Assembly (NCBI GenBank): GCA_963281255.1
Contig: OY725503.1
Coordinates: 2,666,001-2,730,000 of the forward strand
Origin: Aphrocallistes beatrix
Lineage: Eukaryota > Porifera > Hexactinellida > Sceptrulophora > Aphrocallistidae
DNA: 64,000 nt
Reading direction: 5' to 3'
Position numbers and translations under genes: made by a program. Shown in pieces: positions 1 to 11,519 of this stretch (the stretch's first letter is position 1; each line of letters starts with the position of its first letter). Below the pieces are notes generated by a model, which saw only the letters and a list, made by a program, of their open reading frames with translations, ran no database searches and had not been told where the DNA came from.

Positions 1-145
1 AATGTGTTCATAATAGAGATACTTCATATTAAGCGAACTTGATTCAATACAAATCCTATCTAAAAAATGAAATTGAGACCAGGATGTTAGTTCATAATAA
101 ACGAATGTTCATATTAAGCGGGTTCATAATAAGCAACCCTGACTG
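1..145. mobile_element. pogo/Tigger-type MITE, cut by window start
   Basis: This is the same family as 7985-8166 (inverted relative to it) and 28376-28534. The right end reads AGCAACCCTGACTG, which matches the CAGTCAGGGTCGC terminus of the 28376 copy. The left end lies outside the window. It has no coding capacity. Assignment to Tc1/pogo rests on the CAGT start and TA flanks of the complete copies. Confidence 0.7.
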
Positions 146-879
146 GATCAGTATTAATAAGGTTAAATCACGGTATAGAGGTCAAAACTACACAATCGAA
201 AAATCTGGACACTGAGACTAGAAAGGAGTTAAAATTTGTAGTTTTGCAGCAAAGATCACACGAAGCAACCTTTGGATGCTTTTCTAAACTAAAATTTCCC
301 ACTGGCATCAATAACTTTGAATTCAAATTTGACAAATTCTCAACCTCGATAGTAGCATAACTCAAAAGGAATTTATTCTGTAAAATATACTCACTCAAAA
401 ATACACACCGTAGACTCCACTTCAAAATGAATTTAGTTTAAGAAAATGCCTTTTGCACAGGAAAAAGGTATAACACTTCAAAGTAAAAAGACAACAACAA
501 AAAACGGGGGTCACGTTTGTTTTTAAAACGTTCTTACATTCTTAAATGACTTTTTTTCGAAAATTAAACGAGAAATTAAAAAAAAAATAGGGTAGACGAC
601 GCTGCGTCCTTTTGAAGCAGGGATTTTTTATACAATTTGAATACCAACCAAGTTTTGCTACCACCAAAGATTCGAGGTTGATAATTTTGTCGAAGTTTAT
701 ATATCCAATTGGGCATTTAGGTAAAAATCCACGCTTATTACAACCAAGGAACCTTTGAACATTGAAGAGGGGCAGTTAGAACGTGGTTCATTTTTAAACA
801 ACACCCAATCCTCAGATTATACCTCGGAAACCTTCGTGCGATTATAATTTCTTTCCATTCTCTGATGAGAGCCTAGTAT
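146..879. other. AT-rich stretch without recognised genes
   Basis: Only short chance reading frames are present (the longest is about 85 codons on the minus strand, with no recognisable motif). I see no terminal repeats or RNA gene. Confidence 0.5.
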
Positions 880-2492
880 ATTCTTCCAAAATTTCCTATC
901 GCTCACATTCCTAGACTATTCAGCATGTTTACAATGGCTCTGAACATCAGAGAAATCGAACGCTCTACCAACAGGGAAATATACAGTCTGCTTTCGACTT
1001 TAAACGCGCTCCATGCATCACTTCATGTGGTGAATAGCCTGTGCTAGCGTTTATATACGAAATGTACGTAAATGGTACCTCTTGTACTAGGGCAGGCCAA
1101 TCAGTCTCAGAGGTTTGTCACTCTGCTAGCAAACAACGCATAGCTGCAAACGTTTTAATACTCCTCTCGGCCTGACCATGGCTCCTCAGGGCGATATGGC
1201 CAAGACCGAATATAAGTGTTACCTAACCTCTCAGTACCGTCCACGTTCTGACTTTGATCAGACCGTATTGCCAGGGGATTTATTTATCATAGCCATACAG
1301 TAGAAATCATCCCTACTCCAAGCAGGGTTGGCTAATTTAACCCACCCCCCGAGTTAAACCCGGGCTGTGCAAAACCCCCTTTTGTCGGTTAAACTGGGTT
1401 AAAGTGGGTTTGATTCTAATGTACTTGTAAATCAAGTTAATTTTAGCGATATCAATTGTTTGGATTGAAAATTCTTATTCTGCAAGTATTATATTGAGAT
1501 TCCGTAATGATGTTTTTAATAAGACCTGATGTACGAACAATGGAGTTCTTAAGTTACAACAATCTGAGGTGCTTTAAGTAAACATTCAAAGGATACTACT
1601 ACTATATAGAGCAGTTTGTTCATCTTACCTACTCTAATCATAGCGGTTACTATATGGATAATGGCTAGTTTTGTTGGTGGCCCAGTGATTCTGTTCAAAG
1701 CTTTTTTCTAAAAGTAGAAGGTCCAAGGTGAGGCACATACATGCTTCAATTGAGCGGATATTTTCTAACTTTAGTTTATCCAGAACAAACTTCGGAATAG
1801 ATTAGACTTAGAGAACCAGCAAAATTGGTACCTGTTATCGCGAATTGAGAGGTTCAGTGGAGTTTGACTGGTGATTTGCTTTTCATTTGTTTTAGATTTT
1901 CATTAGTGTATTAGATTTTGATATGCACCCTTACAATAAGTACGCTTATATAATTAATTATATCGTTAAATTTGGAAACAAGGACAATAACTGGGAAAAT
2001 CCGTTTCTGAAGAATAAAACCCGTTTTAACCCGAGTTAACTTAATTAAACCCGGGTTTAACCCACTGAGCTGGGCAAAACCTATTTAACCCGGGTTAAAT
2101 TCCAACCCTGACTCCAAGGCTCATACAACTGAGGTCGCCTCCTGGGTCTTCATTGGTACTGCTTCTAGATATTTAGCAAACAAGTCTGTCACATCACCAA
2201 TACGTACCGAAATCCTCCAGGTGAATAGGGAGAGTTTCTCTATCGTATCGTTGCTCTAGGGATATTTTACTTTAACTAAAATTGTTCGAAAGCAACATAA
2301 GTATCCGAAAAACTATTCTCTTGCTTTTTAAGCAAACATCACAAGACCAGAACCTTTCTACATCACCGAATGGCCTTCTATAGTGAAACTTCTTTCTGAC
2401 AATTTCAAAAGTTCTCTGGACGAGACGCATGCAGTAGATCGAATATTTATTTTGTCGATATGTCGACATCATTTCTGGCTGTTGCAATAGAT
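880..2492 (-). pseudogene. Ty3/gypsy integrase remnant (copy 1), split by a hAT MITE
   Basis: Read on the minus strand, 2272-2487 carries the end of an integrase zinc-binding domain (RKKFHYRRPFGDVERF followed by SCDVC). 2119-2260 carries the first catalytic-core stretch (LFAKYLEAVPMKTQEAT). 900-1275 carries SDQSQNVDG, then PYRPEE, GREE (the decayed AERS motif) and a following helix like that of the second gypsy copy. Integrase inserts proviral DNA into the host chromosome. Several stops and frameshifts make it dead. A hAT MITE (1323-2110) splits the core with an 8-bp duplication, and a hAT transposon (2493-4852) separates this part from its upstream linker. Confidence 0.75.
1323..2110. mobile_element. 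hAT-type non-autonomous element, 788 bp
   Basis: Terminal inverted repeats start CAGGGTTGG and end CCAACCCTG, followed inward by TTTAACCC-like repeats. The element is flanked by a perfect 8-bp target duplication, ACTCCAAG (1315-1322 and 2111-2118), as expected for hAT transposases. It carries no reading frame. It sits in gypsy integrase sequence, so it is younger than that element. A truncated inverted relative lies at 8957-9151. Confidence 0.88.
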
Positions 2493-4852
2493 CAGGGTTC
2501 TCAACGGGGGCGCTGAGAGTGAAAGGGGCGCTAGGGGGGCGCCAGGGGGGCGCTGAGGGGAACTTGGGCCCTGAAAGAAAAAGATAAATTTTAGGGGGTA
2601 TTTGCCCTTCTAAATAACATATTGGTCAAATTGTATTATGAAAGTAGTAGATGTGGTTTCAAGTAATATTTATCGAATTACAACTAAAAATTGAACTCAA
2701 GTAAGATAAGGATTCTATTATTAACTTTATGTATTCTGTTATTGACAAGAAGCGCTTATTTGGATTCAAATAACGCCCACTTCCTCCTGAATCGTCTGTA
2801 TTCCATTCATCAATAGTATAAAAGGAAAACGAAATTCGTAATATATAATTATCGTCCAGAATATATTTAGATAAAGGCTGAATGACTGCTTCAATTAAAA
2901 GGTAATGTCGACAATATTCCGTGGATTATTTGCGTTATGGATTTATCTCCTCACCATATAATTGTCAGCTTCCTATGTGTCTCCTTTGTGATCATGTTTT
3001 TTCCAATGAAGCGATGAAGCCGTCCCGATTGAAAGAACATTTTTCTACAAAGCATAGTGATCACGTCAATAAAGACATTGCATTCTTCGAACATTTGAAA
3101 GATAAAGCCATTAAGCAAAAGCCTGTTTCTGATATGTTCAAAAAGGCAATATTAAGAATAGAGATGGACTCGTAGCATCATATAACATTTCCAAATTAAT
3201 TGCAAAATGTGGGAAACCACATAATATTGGAGAAACGCTAATTCTACCTGCTATTACAGAAGTTATTTCAACCGTTATGCACCAGAGTGCCCCAGAGATA
3301 GTCAGATCCATCCCTTTGAGCAATGATACTGTATCTAGGAGAATCGACGAGATGGCCATTGATGTGGAGAATCAGCTAATTGAAATACTTCGAGTTATAG
3401 AATTTTCTCTCCATTTGGATGAGTCTACTCTTCATGACAATGAAGCACTATTACTGGCATACGTACGCTATACAAAAGATGGAGTAGTATTCGAGGAATT
3501 ACTATTCGCCACTGCAGATCTCTAGTTACGGATACGAGGGGAGTATCTATATTTGAAGTTGTTCGATCGTTTTTTGACTATCATAATATTCCTTTGTCGA
3601 ACATTATTGCATGCTCAACGGATGGTGCACCTTCAATGATAGGTTGTTACCGAGGATTTATTGCTTTGTTAAAGAAGGCAGTTCCCAACGTGTTTACCAT
3701 ACACTGTGTAATTCACCGACAGCACTTAGTTGCCAAGAATCTTAGTGAGAAACTCAATGTCTCACTCCAATTCGTTATTACAGCAGTAAATGCTATCAAG
3801 ACACGGCTCTCAAAGGCCGTCTTTTCCGACAGCTTTGCCATGAGAATGGTGAACAATTTGAACGTCTCCTTCTCCACACAGAAGTCAGATGGTTGTCGAA
3901 GGGAAACTGTTTAAAACGGTTCAATGAACTATTTGATACAATAATCCAGTTCATGGATGATTTCAATCCAAAGTTAGGTCATGATATCAGTATTCGAAAG
4001 CATGATATCGCATATCTAGCTGACATATTTGATAAATTGAATTCACTCAATTTGCAACTTCAAGGCCAAAATGTTAATTTGATAAGAACTAAATCTGCCG
4101 TTTTATCATTTATAAATCGACTAACTCTGTATAAACAGAACCTCTGCCGTAGAGAGTTTTATCAATTCCCTTATCTGCAAGCAGTTCCAGATGTCACTGA
4201 TGATCAACTGCGAGTGTATGCTTCGCATATTGAATCAATCAAGGAAGATATGCTGATCCGGTTTAAGGACCTGAGAGAGCTCAATGTACCAGATTGGGTG
4301 GTCGACCCTTTTACTGCAGATCTAGAGAAGGTGGAAATTGAAATCCAAGAAGTATTAGCTGAGCTACAGGCTGATATTGAAGCTCGAATAGAGTTTGGCA
4401 ACTTGATTTCTCGACCTTTTGGATACAAAAGAAAAATATCTTACGCTGGCCGCAGTTATGGGAAAGGTCAAAGCTTTTGTTCATCGCATTTCCAACATAT
4501 TTAGTTGAGAGGGATTCAGTACAGTAATGGAACTTCACACTAAGCAGCGAAATCGGTTGGATATAGTGAAAAATGGCGACCTACGTTTAATGTTGACGAA
4601 TTTTGAGCCTGATGTAGCGAAACTTGCTGGTGATCATCAACCTCAGGGTTCCCATTAACTATGAATCTCAAGGATAAATTACTAGAATTTGACTTTGAAC
4701 TACATTGATTGACAATTATTACAGTATGCTTGACATAGTATTAATCATGATTCTAAAATTCCTAAGGTTACAAATTACAACTAGAAGGGGGGCGCTGAAA
4801 GAATTTATAGCGACCAAAGGGGGCGCCAAAAGAAAAAGGTTGAGAACCACTG
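2493..4852 (+). mobile_element. hAT transposon with decayed transposase
   Basis: Ends are CAGGGTTCTCAAC and GTTGAGAACCACTG, the classic hAT terminus CAGTGGTTCTCAACC with substitutions. An 8-bp duplication, CAATAGAT, flanks it at 2485-2492 and 4853-4860. Just inside both ends are GGGGGCGC-rich stretches (2505-2560 and 4787-4830). The element carries a single transposase pseudogene on the plus strand and is inserted into gypsy copy 1. Confidence 0.9.
2900..4660 (+). pseudogene. hAT transposase pseudogene (BED finger, ZBED5/FAM200-like)
   Basis: The pieces lie in order in different frames. 2921-3175 is a BED-type zinc finger (CLLCDHVF then LKEHFSTKH). 3277-3525 is the start of the catalytic fold (FSLHLDEST is the first acidic motif). 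3594-3914 contains STDGAPSMIG and IHCVIHRQHL. 3893-4504 is the helical insertion and later catalytic region. About 4520-4660 is a short C-terminal piece. The set matches the ZBED5/FAM200/SCAND3 type of hAT transposase, which cuts and pastes its own element. At least three frameshifts or stops (near 3175, 3525 and 3910) inactivate it. It is bounded by the hAT ends at 2493 and 4852, so it is a transposon gene and not a domesticated host gene. Confidence 0.8.
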
Positions 4853-4860
4853 CAATAGAT

Positions 4861-5145
4861 CGACGAATAATTCTGACTGTTGTCGATTGATTGATTGCAA
4901 TTTAAGGAGTTTATGGATAGATCGTCTATTTCTAAGGAGATTGTGACAAAATGCCTCATTCTTCATTGATACTCAAACCATTTCACCAAAAATCCTTACG
5001 TAAATGACCAGCCATTCGGTCGCCATTTCTTATCTATATTGCCTCTCGAAACCCCCATCAAACAGAAATTCTACACTCAACTTCAGTTTGCACTAATCTA
5101 AACAAAAAGTGCACACTTTCCTTGTATTCTTACAGATATTTTGCC
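4861..5145 (-). pseudogene. Gypsy copy 1 linker between RNase H and integrase
   Basis: On the minus strand this is the sequence upstream of the integrase zinc finger once the hAT element at 2493-4852 is removed. A 63-codon frame (4768-4959) crosses the hAT border and reads into the gypsy part. No catalytic motif is visible. It is assigned by position between the integrase (880-2492) and RNase H (8381-8956) pieces on the same strand. It ends at the TTAA where the next element is inserted. Confidence 0.4.
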
Positions 5146-5149
5146 TTAA

Positions 5150-7086
5150 GGATACCGCCCTCGAAAAAACGTATGATTTGCATTACAGCATACGATGAAA
5201 GTAGAGCTATAAGAGATGTTAAGCGTGGGGAGGTATCTCCATCAAGAAATACTGGCACATTCCAAACCGTTTTTGATTCTCATTTCTAGATTTTGAGATA
5301 CAGTGTCTCAAAGTCTGTTTTTTACATTTTCCGCTAGCACATCTTAATGGTAGAAATTTAGGCACTCAATGAATTGTTTAGGACATACCAAGGAATAAAA
5401 CGCTTCCAAAATCGAATCATAGATAGTCTACCATATTTGCAACTTCATAGGACCAGAAGAAAGTTAAAATGACAAATATTGTAAATTTTATCGGTGCCCG
5501 AAAAAAAAGGGCCAAAAAACGGCGAAAAATGTCTGTTTTTTTTGGGAAATCATGAATAAAATCACAGAGTTAGAATGTATCCAAAAAATGGTGGTCCTAC
5601 GTTCATCGCCTAATGATATGAAACAACTCTTGAAATTTTCAAACTTCTATCTCAAACCAAATTTGAGAAATAATTCTGTGAAGACGGTCAATTATGAAAT
5701 TTTAAAGTCCCGAGATATAGAGATTTTAAGTTTAGGTGTTAAGAAGAATGTAAAATGAGTTATTAATAATGCACATAAGCATCCACAGACATTTATTCGC
5801 ATCTATACTGCTGATTTAGGTATATTAAAGCCAAATATTTACAAAAAATAGCAAATGTACCCTGAAAATCCACAAATTTCCATGAGGCCGCTAACTCCGA
5901 ATATTTTAGGATAATTGTAGATAATATTTCATATTCCTGGCACTGCGAAGTATAATCTATCAGTTTAGAATGAATAAAAAGCTTCCAAAAAGTATATTAG
6001 GAAGTTAGAGCGAAAGTCTACGACTTTTAGTTTCGAAGTTAGGATTTTCGAAAAATGCTACGTCATCATGTGACAAAAATCAAAAACTTAACATTCTATG
6101 GGGTGTAGTGCAATTATTATCAAAGAATCTTATATGTACACTCATAAAAAGTATATTAGGGAGTGAGAACTAAGAATTTGGACTTGTATTTACAAAGTTA
6201 GAGAGATATCTCTTTTTGGACCCTAAATGGGGGTTTTTGACCGAATCTGCGAGGTCCAAGGCCAGAACTTTCAAAATAATTATCAAAAGTTCTCCAATTT
6301 TACTGTACATATTATTAGCGACAATTGTATTCACTATTTAGCATAATAGCTAAATTTGGACACATGTTTAATGATTAGATTCGCTATTTTCTAATAGATT
6401 CAAAGTTCTCCATAGAATTTGTATTACAATTAAATCAATGATAAGTCGAGAAATATTTATTTTTTGACAAAGGAATGGTCGAGGAACCTATATATTTTCG
6501 CATATATCCTTTTATTTAAGGATATAATATATTATATATCTACAATAGTTTTTAAGATATGACATCAGCCTCTTTCGGGACCTTAGAGGGATATTATGGC
6601 CGTACTTTACCTATAATATGCGATATCTCAAGAACAAATGGTCGGATCCGAACAAACTTTTTTTTGAACCGATCAGAATTTTATTCCTGACCTAGTGATC
6701 GCTAAATATCTGAGATCAAACTTGCGATTTCCCGAGGATTATATAAATGAACTCCTAGAGCTATTTTGTTTGGATTTTATTTGCCCATTCTTTTAAATCT
6801 TTGTGTTTTATAATCTCCAAAGGTGCTAAAACAATGTTAAGGTTCATATCATTAAAAAAATATCAAATAAGTTAAAAACTAATTGGTAAATGAGTTAAAA
6901 TCCTCTAATATGTTTTCAATTTTTATTAACGCTAATCTTTAGGGGGTTATTTCGCAAAAAACAAAAAAAAATGCCGTCCAAATAGTGCTATCAGATGGTA
7001 GACCGATCAGTAATACAATGAAATTAGCAATAAAAAATTTTGCAGTTTTTTTTTACGCCAGGCAAGATTTTTCGAGGGCGGTATCC
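5150..7086 (-). mobile_element. TTAA family 1 element, copy A (1,937 bp)
   Basis: Bounded by TTAA on both sides (5146-5149 and 7087-7090), with inverted termini GGATACCGCCCTCG and CGAGGGCGGTATCC. It has no reading frame longer than about 70 codons. It is an older, diverged copy relative to 19580-21512 and 61824-63752. Strand is given relative to those copies. The TTAA target is known for piggyBac and Kolobok transposases; the GG start is unlike the usual piggyBac CCC start. Confidence 0.88.
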
Positions 7087-7222
7087 TTAAAATGGAGCCG
7101 AGCATGGCATATTTAATACACGGTCGTGTATGTCACCGAGAAGGCATGGATGATACAGAAACAGTTTTAACACAGTTCAAAGTTTAATTAGATCGATAAA
7201 TCAAAACCGTGTACGAAAGACC

Positions 7223-7668
7223 TGTTGCATGAAAAAATGCCCCCCCCGTGAAAAAATGCCCCCACCATGGGTATTCATGTAATATGTGGGGGGCAAAATT
7301 TAATGGAGTTAGCGTGAAAAATTGCCCCCCCGTGAAAAAATGCCCCCCACCATGGATATTCTAAAGTATGCCAATGCTTATACAAAACATTTTGAATGCT
7401 ATTTGGCTTCTATTCGTTTACTAAAGCATTGCAAATCAACAAACTAGTCGTGTGAAGTAATAACAATGACTTTCATAAATGTATCGTATATAAATAGTAT
7501 CAGCAATATTTAGTGTTAAACTCAAGAATATCCATGGTGGGGGCATTTTTTCACGGGGAGGCAATTTTTCACGCTAACTCCATAAAATTTTGCCCCTCCC
7601 CCCCCATATTACATGAATATCCATGGTGGGGGCATTTTTTCACGGGGGGGGCATTTTTTCATGCAACA
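7223..7668. mobile_element. Foldback element with C-rich iterated arms (446 bp)
   Basis: Starts TGTTGCATGAAAAAATGCC and ends with its reverse complement. Each arm of about 140 bp repeats the phrase GTGAAAAAATGCCCCC several times around CCATGG and ATTCATGTAAT segments. A central loop of about 170 bp is AT-rich. GACC flanks both sides (7219-7222 and 7669-7672). Related sequence at 8260 and 42605 runs through the site uninterrupted, which supports insertion. Confidence 0.82.
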
Positions 7669-7984
7669 GACCTTTGAAATGTATTATTACCATATATAAA
7701 CACATATCAGGGTATGCAATTCAGTTGTCAAAAAGTTGATATGTCATCATGTGATTTCGCAATAGGCTCTTTTTACAACGAAAAATGCTACTGTCTAGTT
7801 CATTTCAAACATTGTTATCCAAAAATCTAAAACTGAGTTTTTGATAGCGAACAATAGAAAGGCCTAAATCCCAAAAATCTGAAAATCTTATGCGTTCCCA
7901 GTTGCTATGGAAACAAAAAATTAGAAATGCAGATAACGATGTTTAAAATGAGCTAGAAGCATTTATTGTTCTAAAAAGAGCCTA

Positions 7985-8166
7985 CAGTCAAGGTCACTTA
8001 ATAAGAACCAGCTTAATATAAACATTCGAATATTATGAACTAACCTCCTGGCCCCAATTTCATTTTTTAGATAGGATTTGTATTGAATCTCGCTTAATAT
8101 GAAGTATCTCTATTATGGCACAGATTTTTTGGTACCCTGGTGGTTCACAATATGCGACTCTGACTG
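7985..8166. mobile_element. pogo/Tigger-type MITE (182 bp)
   Basis: CAGTCAAGGTCACTTA at the left and GCGACTCTGACTG at the right are imperfect inverted termini, flanked by TA (7983-7984 and 8167-8168). It is an inverted relative of 1-145 and a relative of 28376-28534. It interrupts the palindrome at 7106-8380. Confidence 0.82.
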
Positions 8167-8380
8167 TATTACGAAATCACATGATGACATATCAATTTTT
8201 TGACACCTGAATTGCATACCCTGATATGATGTAGTGTATATATGGTAATAATACATTTCAAAGTCTATCGTATATGGATTTTGATTTATCGGTCTAATTA
8301 AACTTTGAACTGTGTTAAAACTGTTTCTATATCATTCATGCCTTCTCGGTGACATACACGGTGTGTATTAAGTAGGCCAT

Positions 8381-8956
8381 GAGTCGATCTGTCGACAACA
8401 GTCAGGATTCGATCTATCAGCAAAAAAAAATTCGACTTGATGCCGTATTACTACTGCTCTCTGGACAACTCCCATTGAGAAAATTCATGATTTGTTTGTG
8501 TTCCTACACCGTATCTGTGCCGAGAAAAATGATATCGGTATCAGTTTGCCCCCAATGTACTCCTGTGCTAATACACCCCAGATAGCCACATCAGAGGCAT
8601 CCACTTCAAATGGAAGAACATGGAGCAGTCAGGGTACGTAAGCGTTACAGGATTCTGGGAAAGAGAACATCACAGCTGCTGATAATTCCCTTTGAAATTG
8701 CCGTCCCAGTTCCAACTTAATCCTTTCTTTGGCAACTTGTATAGTCGAGAAGCAGCGTTTCCGGAGAGTTGAGTTGAGAAATCAGTAATAATGAACTAGT
8801 CCCAGGAAGTACCTGCTGTCTTAGATTCGAAGATCTTGCCAGAGACCGGATTTTGATAAGATTCGATGGAAGTGGATAGTAGCCAGTGTTTTACTCCTAC
8901 CGATGTTACCTTCTAAGTCAACATAGACTCTAATCTTGATAGGCGTAGCACATGCC
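8381..8956 (-). pseudogene. Ty3/gypsy reverse transcriptase end and RNase H remnant (copy 1)
   Basis: Minus-strand reading gives a decayed connection segment (FLGLVHYY-like) and then the RNase H start FEVDASDVAIWGVLAQEY, where the D of VDAS is the first catalytic aspartate. This is followed by LIPISFFSAQ. RNase H removes the RNA template during reverse transcription. Stops interrupt the frame. It is the 5' part of the same minus-strand gypsy as 880-2492, now separated by about 6 kb of later insertions. Confidence 0.65.
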
Positions 8957-9151
8957 TTCCATTGTTCGTACATCAGGTCTTATTAAAAACATCATTACGG
9001 AATCTCAATATAATACTTGCAGAATAAGAATTTTCAATCCAAACAATTGATATCGCTAAAATTAACTTGATTTACAAGTACATCAGAATAAAACCCACTT
9101 TAACCCACAAAAGGGGGGTTTGCCCAGCCCGGGTTTAACCCAGGGGGTGGG
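8957..9151. repeat. Truncated inverted copy of the 1323-2110 hAT MITE
   Basis: It matches the reverse complement of about 1340-1530, including the GGGTTTAACCC region, but lacks the outermost GGTTGG terminus and the other half of the element. It lies exactly between the minus-strand gypsy remnant (to 8956) and the plus-strand gypsy remnant (from 9160). Confidence 0.75.
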
Positions 9152-9159
9152 GTTTTTTC

Positions 9160-11515
9160 GTTTTTAAATGCGGCTTCAGCATTTTGGTGTGTCCAAGTGC
9201 GGAAGGACGATGGAGAAGACCGCTTTTAGTATACCTAGAGGGTATTATCAAATGAACGTATTGCCATTTGGGTTGTGCAATTCACAAAGCACATTTCAGA
9301 GGATTTTGGACACAGCATTGGCAACGATTACAAATACGGAGTCGTATGTTGAAGATTGCGTAACTCACTCTAAGAATTTTGAACAACACATGAAGGATTT
9401 GCGGTTAGCGTTGGGGGCTTGCGGGAAGCTAGAATACAGCTCAGGAAGGATAAGTGTCATTTTGGTTATGAAGAGAGGAAATTCTTGGCCATATTATATC
9501 TTCCCGGGGCCACAGGCCGAGTCCTGGTTTAACAAACAAGTTAAGTACGTTCCAGGCACCTAAGCCTGTAAAGAAGCTACAAAGGTTCCTTGGCATGCTC
9601 AATTACTACCGGGAGTATAGTATTCCGAACTTGGTAAGTATATAGCAGAACCGTTGTATCAGCTGACAAGGAAAAATCAGGTTTGGAGTTGAAACGAACC
9701 AGGTAAGTTATGAGCAGCTGAAGGAGTTCCTAGTGAAAAATTAAGGTATTCAGATTGGGACACACCTTTCTACATTGAAGCCGACTCTAGTCACTCTGCG
9801 GTGGGAGCTGTCCTGTCCCAGGAGCAGGGACACTCAGGTAAGAGAAGGCCTGTGAGTTATTTCTCATCGTCGCTCAATGGGACTCAAAAGAAATACTATG
9901 CTGGACAGAAGGAGGCATGGGCACTAGCTGCAGCGACCAGACACTGGTACAAGTATTTAAGAGCGGCTACCCACCTATTTCTTCTCAACGAACATAAGCC
10001 CCCCGATGTGGTTGCGTAAGCAAGCGGACCCACGGCATACATATGCCAGGTGGCTCATGGAGTTAGAAGAGTGGGACTATACGATTGTTTAACAGAAAGG
10101 CAAGGAGAACGTCGTCGCCGATTGCCTGAGTGGAGGGTCTAGCGTTTTCGACGATGGAGTAAACGATAAAGCGAAATTCTTTGAAGATAAAGTTTTCCAT
10201 ATTACTGGGGAGAGAGACTGGATACATGAACTGAGAAGAGAACAGATGGCAGATGAATCGATAGCATTCGCATTGATCTCAGCTTGAGAAGGAAGGAGGG
10301 ATTACAAATGGAAGATTCAAGAAATATACGGGAATGCACGTTTCAAATGGAATTTTGTTGAGGGGTCGGAAAACTATGGTGCCAGCAACACTCAGGGAAG
10401 CAGTGTGTCACATGGTGCATAGTCAGGGTTACCCTGGTTACGCGCGAACCGTGGACCTATTGAAGCGAAAATATTTTTGGAGGGGGATAGATTGAGATGA
10501 CAGGAAGTACTTCACTGAATGTTTAATTTGTCATAAAGCAAAGTATCATACAAAGCCGAAAGAGATGTTGCGGCCGTACGATTTAGGAGAACTCAGTCCA
10601 AGGAGCGCAATAGCGCTAGACATAGCTACGCCTCCTTGGGCGGAGGAGGGGAGCAGGTATTTTCTCCTGGTTGTGTACATGTTCACCCGTCTAACTGAAC
10701 TAGTGGCGATGAGATCAACGAACAGAAACTATTCTTAGGACTCCAAAGTCAGGATGGCTCTACAGACATGGGCTCCTAAGGATTATCGTCAGTGATCAGG
10801 GAAGGAATGTAGATGGTTCTGCCATGAATACTTTGTCTGGAGTTAGAGATTGAGAAAAGGCGCTCTTCCCCTTATCACCCAGAAGTAGGGTTGCCAACTC
10901 GACTCATTTTGATTCCGGGAGATATTTGTTTTCAGGGGAGGGGGCAATCGTGGGAGCTGCTTAGAAACAGAGAACAACGATTTATAGGCCTAAGTTTAAT
11001 AATCCAGTAATAAAGCAAACTAACTAAAAAAGGTCTAGTGCTCCTTCTCTATTTCTGCTGCTTGAATGTATACTTCTGCTGAGATTTACGACAAAACCTC
11101 CCGGATTGGATTTGCTAATTTCCGGGAGACTGGTTGAGATTCCGGGTGACTTCAGGCCAATCCGGGAGAGTTGGCAACCCTACCCAGAAGGTGATGGATT
11201 GGATGAGCGCTCAATTGGAACGGTAAAACAAGTGATGCGATGCTTACTTGAGGAACGAAAGATGCTGCAAAAGGACTGGCCTCATTTACTGGCCGAGGTA
11301 GTGTTCACTTGTAATTCTTTAAAAACAGCAGCACTGGTCGAAGTCCAAATGAAGTTTTTAAGGACAAGAGTTGCGGAGCTGTTTAGATGCTAAATTAGAC
11401 TATGTTGCAGGATCGGAGGGGCTTACGGGTGAACATCATTACGATGAATTGTGTGCTAAACGGGAGAAATAGCTAAGGAGAATGCCACAGCTGCGTCTCA
11501 ATGCTACAAGAGGTT
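9160..11515 (+). pseudogene. Ty3/gypsy pol remnant (copy 2): RT, RNase H, integrase
   Basis: Order of parts: reverse transcriptase palm 9205-9400 (GYYQMNVLPFGLCNSQSTFQ, then SYVEDC in place of the usual YVDD); the connection FLGMLNYY near 9590; RNase H 9775-10010 (IEADSSHSAVGAVLSQEQ and QKEAWAL); integrase zinc finger 10405-10550 (VCHMVH and CLICHKAK); catalytic core 10610-11300 (LDIATPPWAEEGSRYFLLVV, VSDQGRNVDG, DERSIGTVKQ). Many stops and frameshifts make it dead. The start of RT, protease, gag and both LTRs are missing. A 297-bp hAT MITE (10886-11182) sits inside the integrase. The 3' part is cut by an HT element at 11520. Confidence 0.85.
10886..11182. mobile_element. hAT MITE, 297 bp, copy 1
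   Basis: TAGGGTTGCCAACTC and GAGTTGGCAACCCTA are perfect 15-bp inverted ends. The 8-bp target duplication is CCCAGAAG (10878-10885 and 11183-11190). It is inserted in gypsy integrase sequence. It is nearly identical to, and the same length as, 42735-43031, so both moved recently. Confidence 0.93.
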
Positions 11516-11519
11516 TTCC

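Larger units (their letters stand above)
7106..8380. mobile_element. Large interrupted palindrome (foldback-like element)
   Basis: The left arm (7106-7222 and 7671 to about 7790) pairs with the right arm (8169-8380). Both outer ends read inward through CATGGC, then TTAATACAC and GTATGTCACCGAG. The palindrome has been opened twice, by a foldback at 7223-7668 and a pogo-type MITE at 7985-8166. A single-arm relative lies at about 42240-42727. No coding sequence is seen. It separates gypsy copy 1 pieces, so it probably inserted into them. Confidence 0.7.

Noticed and set aside
1236-1275. DQGxNxDG integrase motif (also 10790 and 50281) considered as a novel catalytic variant
   Set aside because: It is shared by all three gypsy copies, and I recall similar motifs in other invertebrate Ty3/gypsy lineages, so it marks the lineage and is not new. 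The catalytic D and E are in their usual places.
5552-5758. Short frames inside TTAA family 1 copies (68-codon here; also 20791 and 39398)
   Set aside because: They are not preserved between copies in frame or length and show no motif; the family looks non-coding.
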